Assembly: GCA_003162595.1 (NCBI GenBank)
Contig: PMNJ01000202.1
Location: 3,608 to 9,294 of the forward strand
Source: Bacteroidales bacterium
GTDB lineage: Bacteria; Bacteroidota; Bacteroidia; Bacteroidales; VadinHA17
Direction: 5' to 3'
DNA: 5,687 nucleotides
This document shows, piece by piece, positions 5,669 through 5,687 of the stretch. The position numbers and the translations under genes were made by a program. The notes beneath the pieces are model-generated. The model was not told the origin of the DNA, made no database searches, and saw nothing but the letters and a program-made list of their open reading frames with translations. The number at the start of each line of letters is the position of its first letter. Position 1 is the stretch's first letter.

Positions 5669-5687
5669 ATGTATCAGTTAAAAAAAT
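5669..5687 (+). CDS. Possible start of a downstream gene, cut by the window edge
   Basis: An ATG opens a frame that stays open for the six visible codons (MYQLKK) to the window end. It comes 198 bp after the permease stop. The beginning is reminiscent of Lol/MacB-type ABC ATPases, which often open with M-x-x-L-K-x-x-x-K-x-Y, and such an ATPase is exactly what the operon lacks. Six residues prove nothing, and the frame may end just outside the window. There is no Shine-Dalgarno motif, but none is seen before the other genes either. Confidence 0.22.

Overview
The window most likely comes from an AT-rich member of the Bacteroidota. The evidence is three signal peptidase II lipoproteins with Bacteroidota-like Ser-Cys lipoboxes, start codons without Shine-Dalgarno motifs, a candidate TTTG/TAnnTTTG-type promoter, a tRNA end with an encoded CCA, and short intergenic repeats of a kind often seen in that phylum. 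The assignment is by style, not by a marker gene.

Layout. Positions 1-18 look like the 3' end of a tRNA, most likely tRNA-Leu, followed by a strong intrinsic terminator at 25-55. Positions 56-326 are non-coding. They hold 8-nt periodic repeats in two opposite orientations (62-87 and 125-162), a candidate promoter (189-221) and a dyad in the leader (222-258). Four genes then follow on the + strand, closely spaced and probably one operon: three tandem, mutually paralogous periplasmic adaptor (membrane fusion, HlyD/MacA-type) lipoproteins at 327-1646, 1670-2902 and 2955-4229, and a MacB/FtsX-type ABC permease at 4232-5470. The tail, 5471-5687, has a G-rich purine tract, a REP-like palindrome and possibly the first six codons of another gene at 5669.

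Function. The permease is of the mechanotransmission (MacB/LolE) type. It has one transmembrane segment, a large periplasmic domain, then three transmembrane segments, and no ATPase domain of its own. Such permeases work with a separate ATPase and, in MacAB-TolC-like pumps, with a ring of six adaptors and a TolC-like outer-membrane channel. Neither an ATPase nor a TolC homologue lies in the window, and the substrate cannot be read from the sequence.

The notable point is that three diverged adaptors sit with one permease. All three keep nearly the same spacing from lipidated Cys to hairpin tip and a shared aromatic tip motif (F-x3-V/I). This is compatible with a mixed adaptor ring, or with alternative adaptors sharing one permease. 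That reading is inference.
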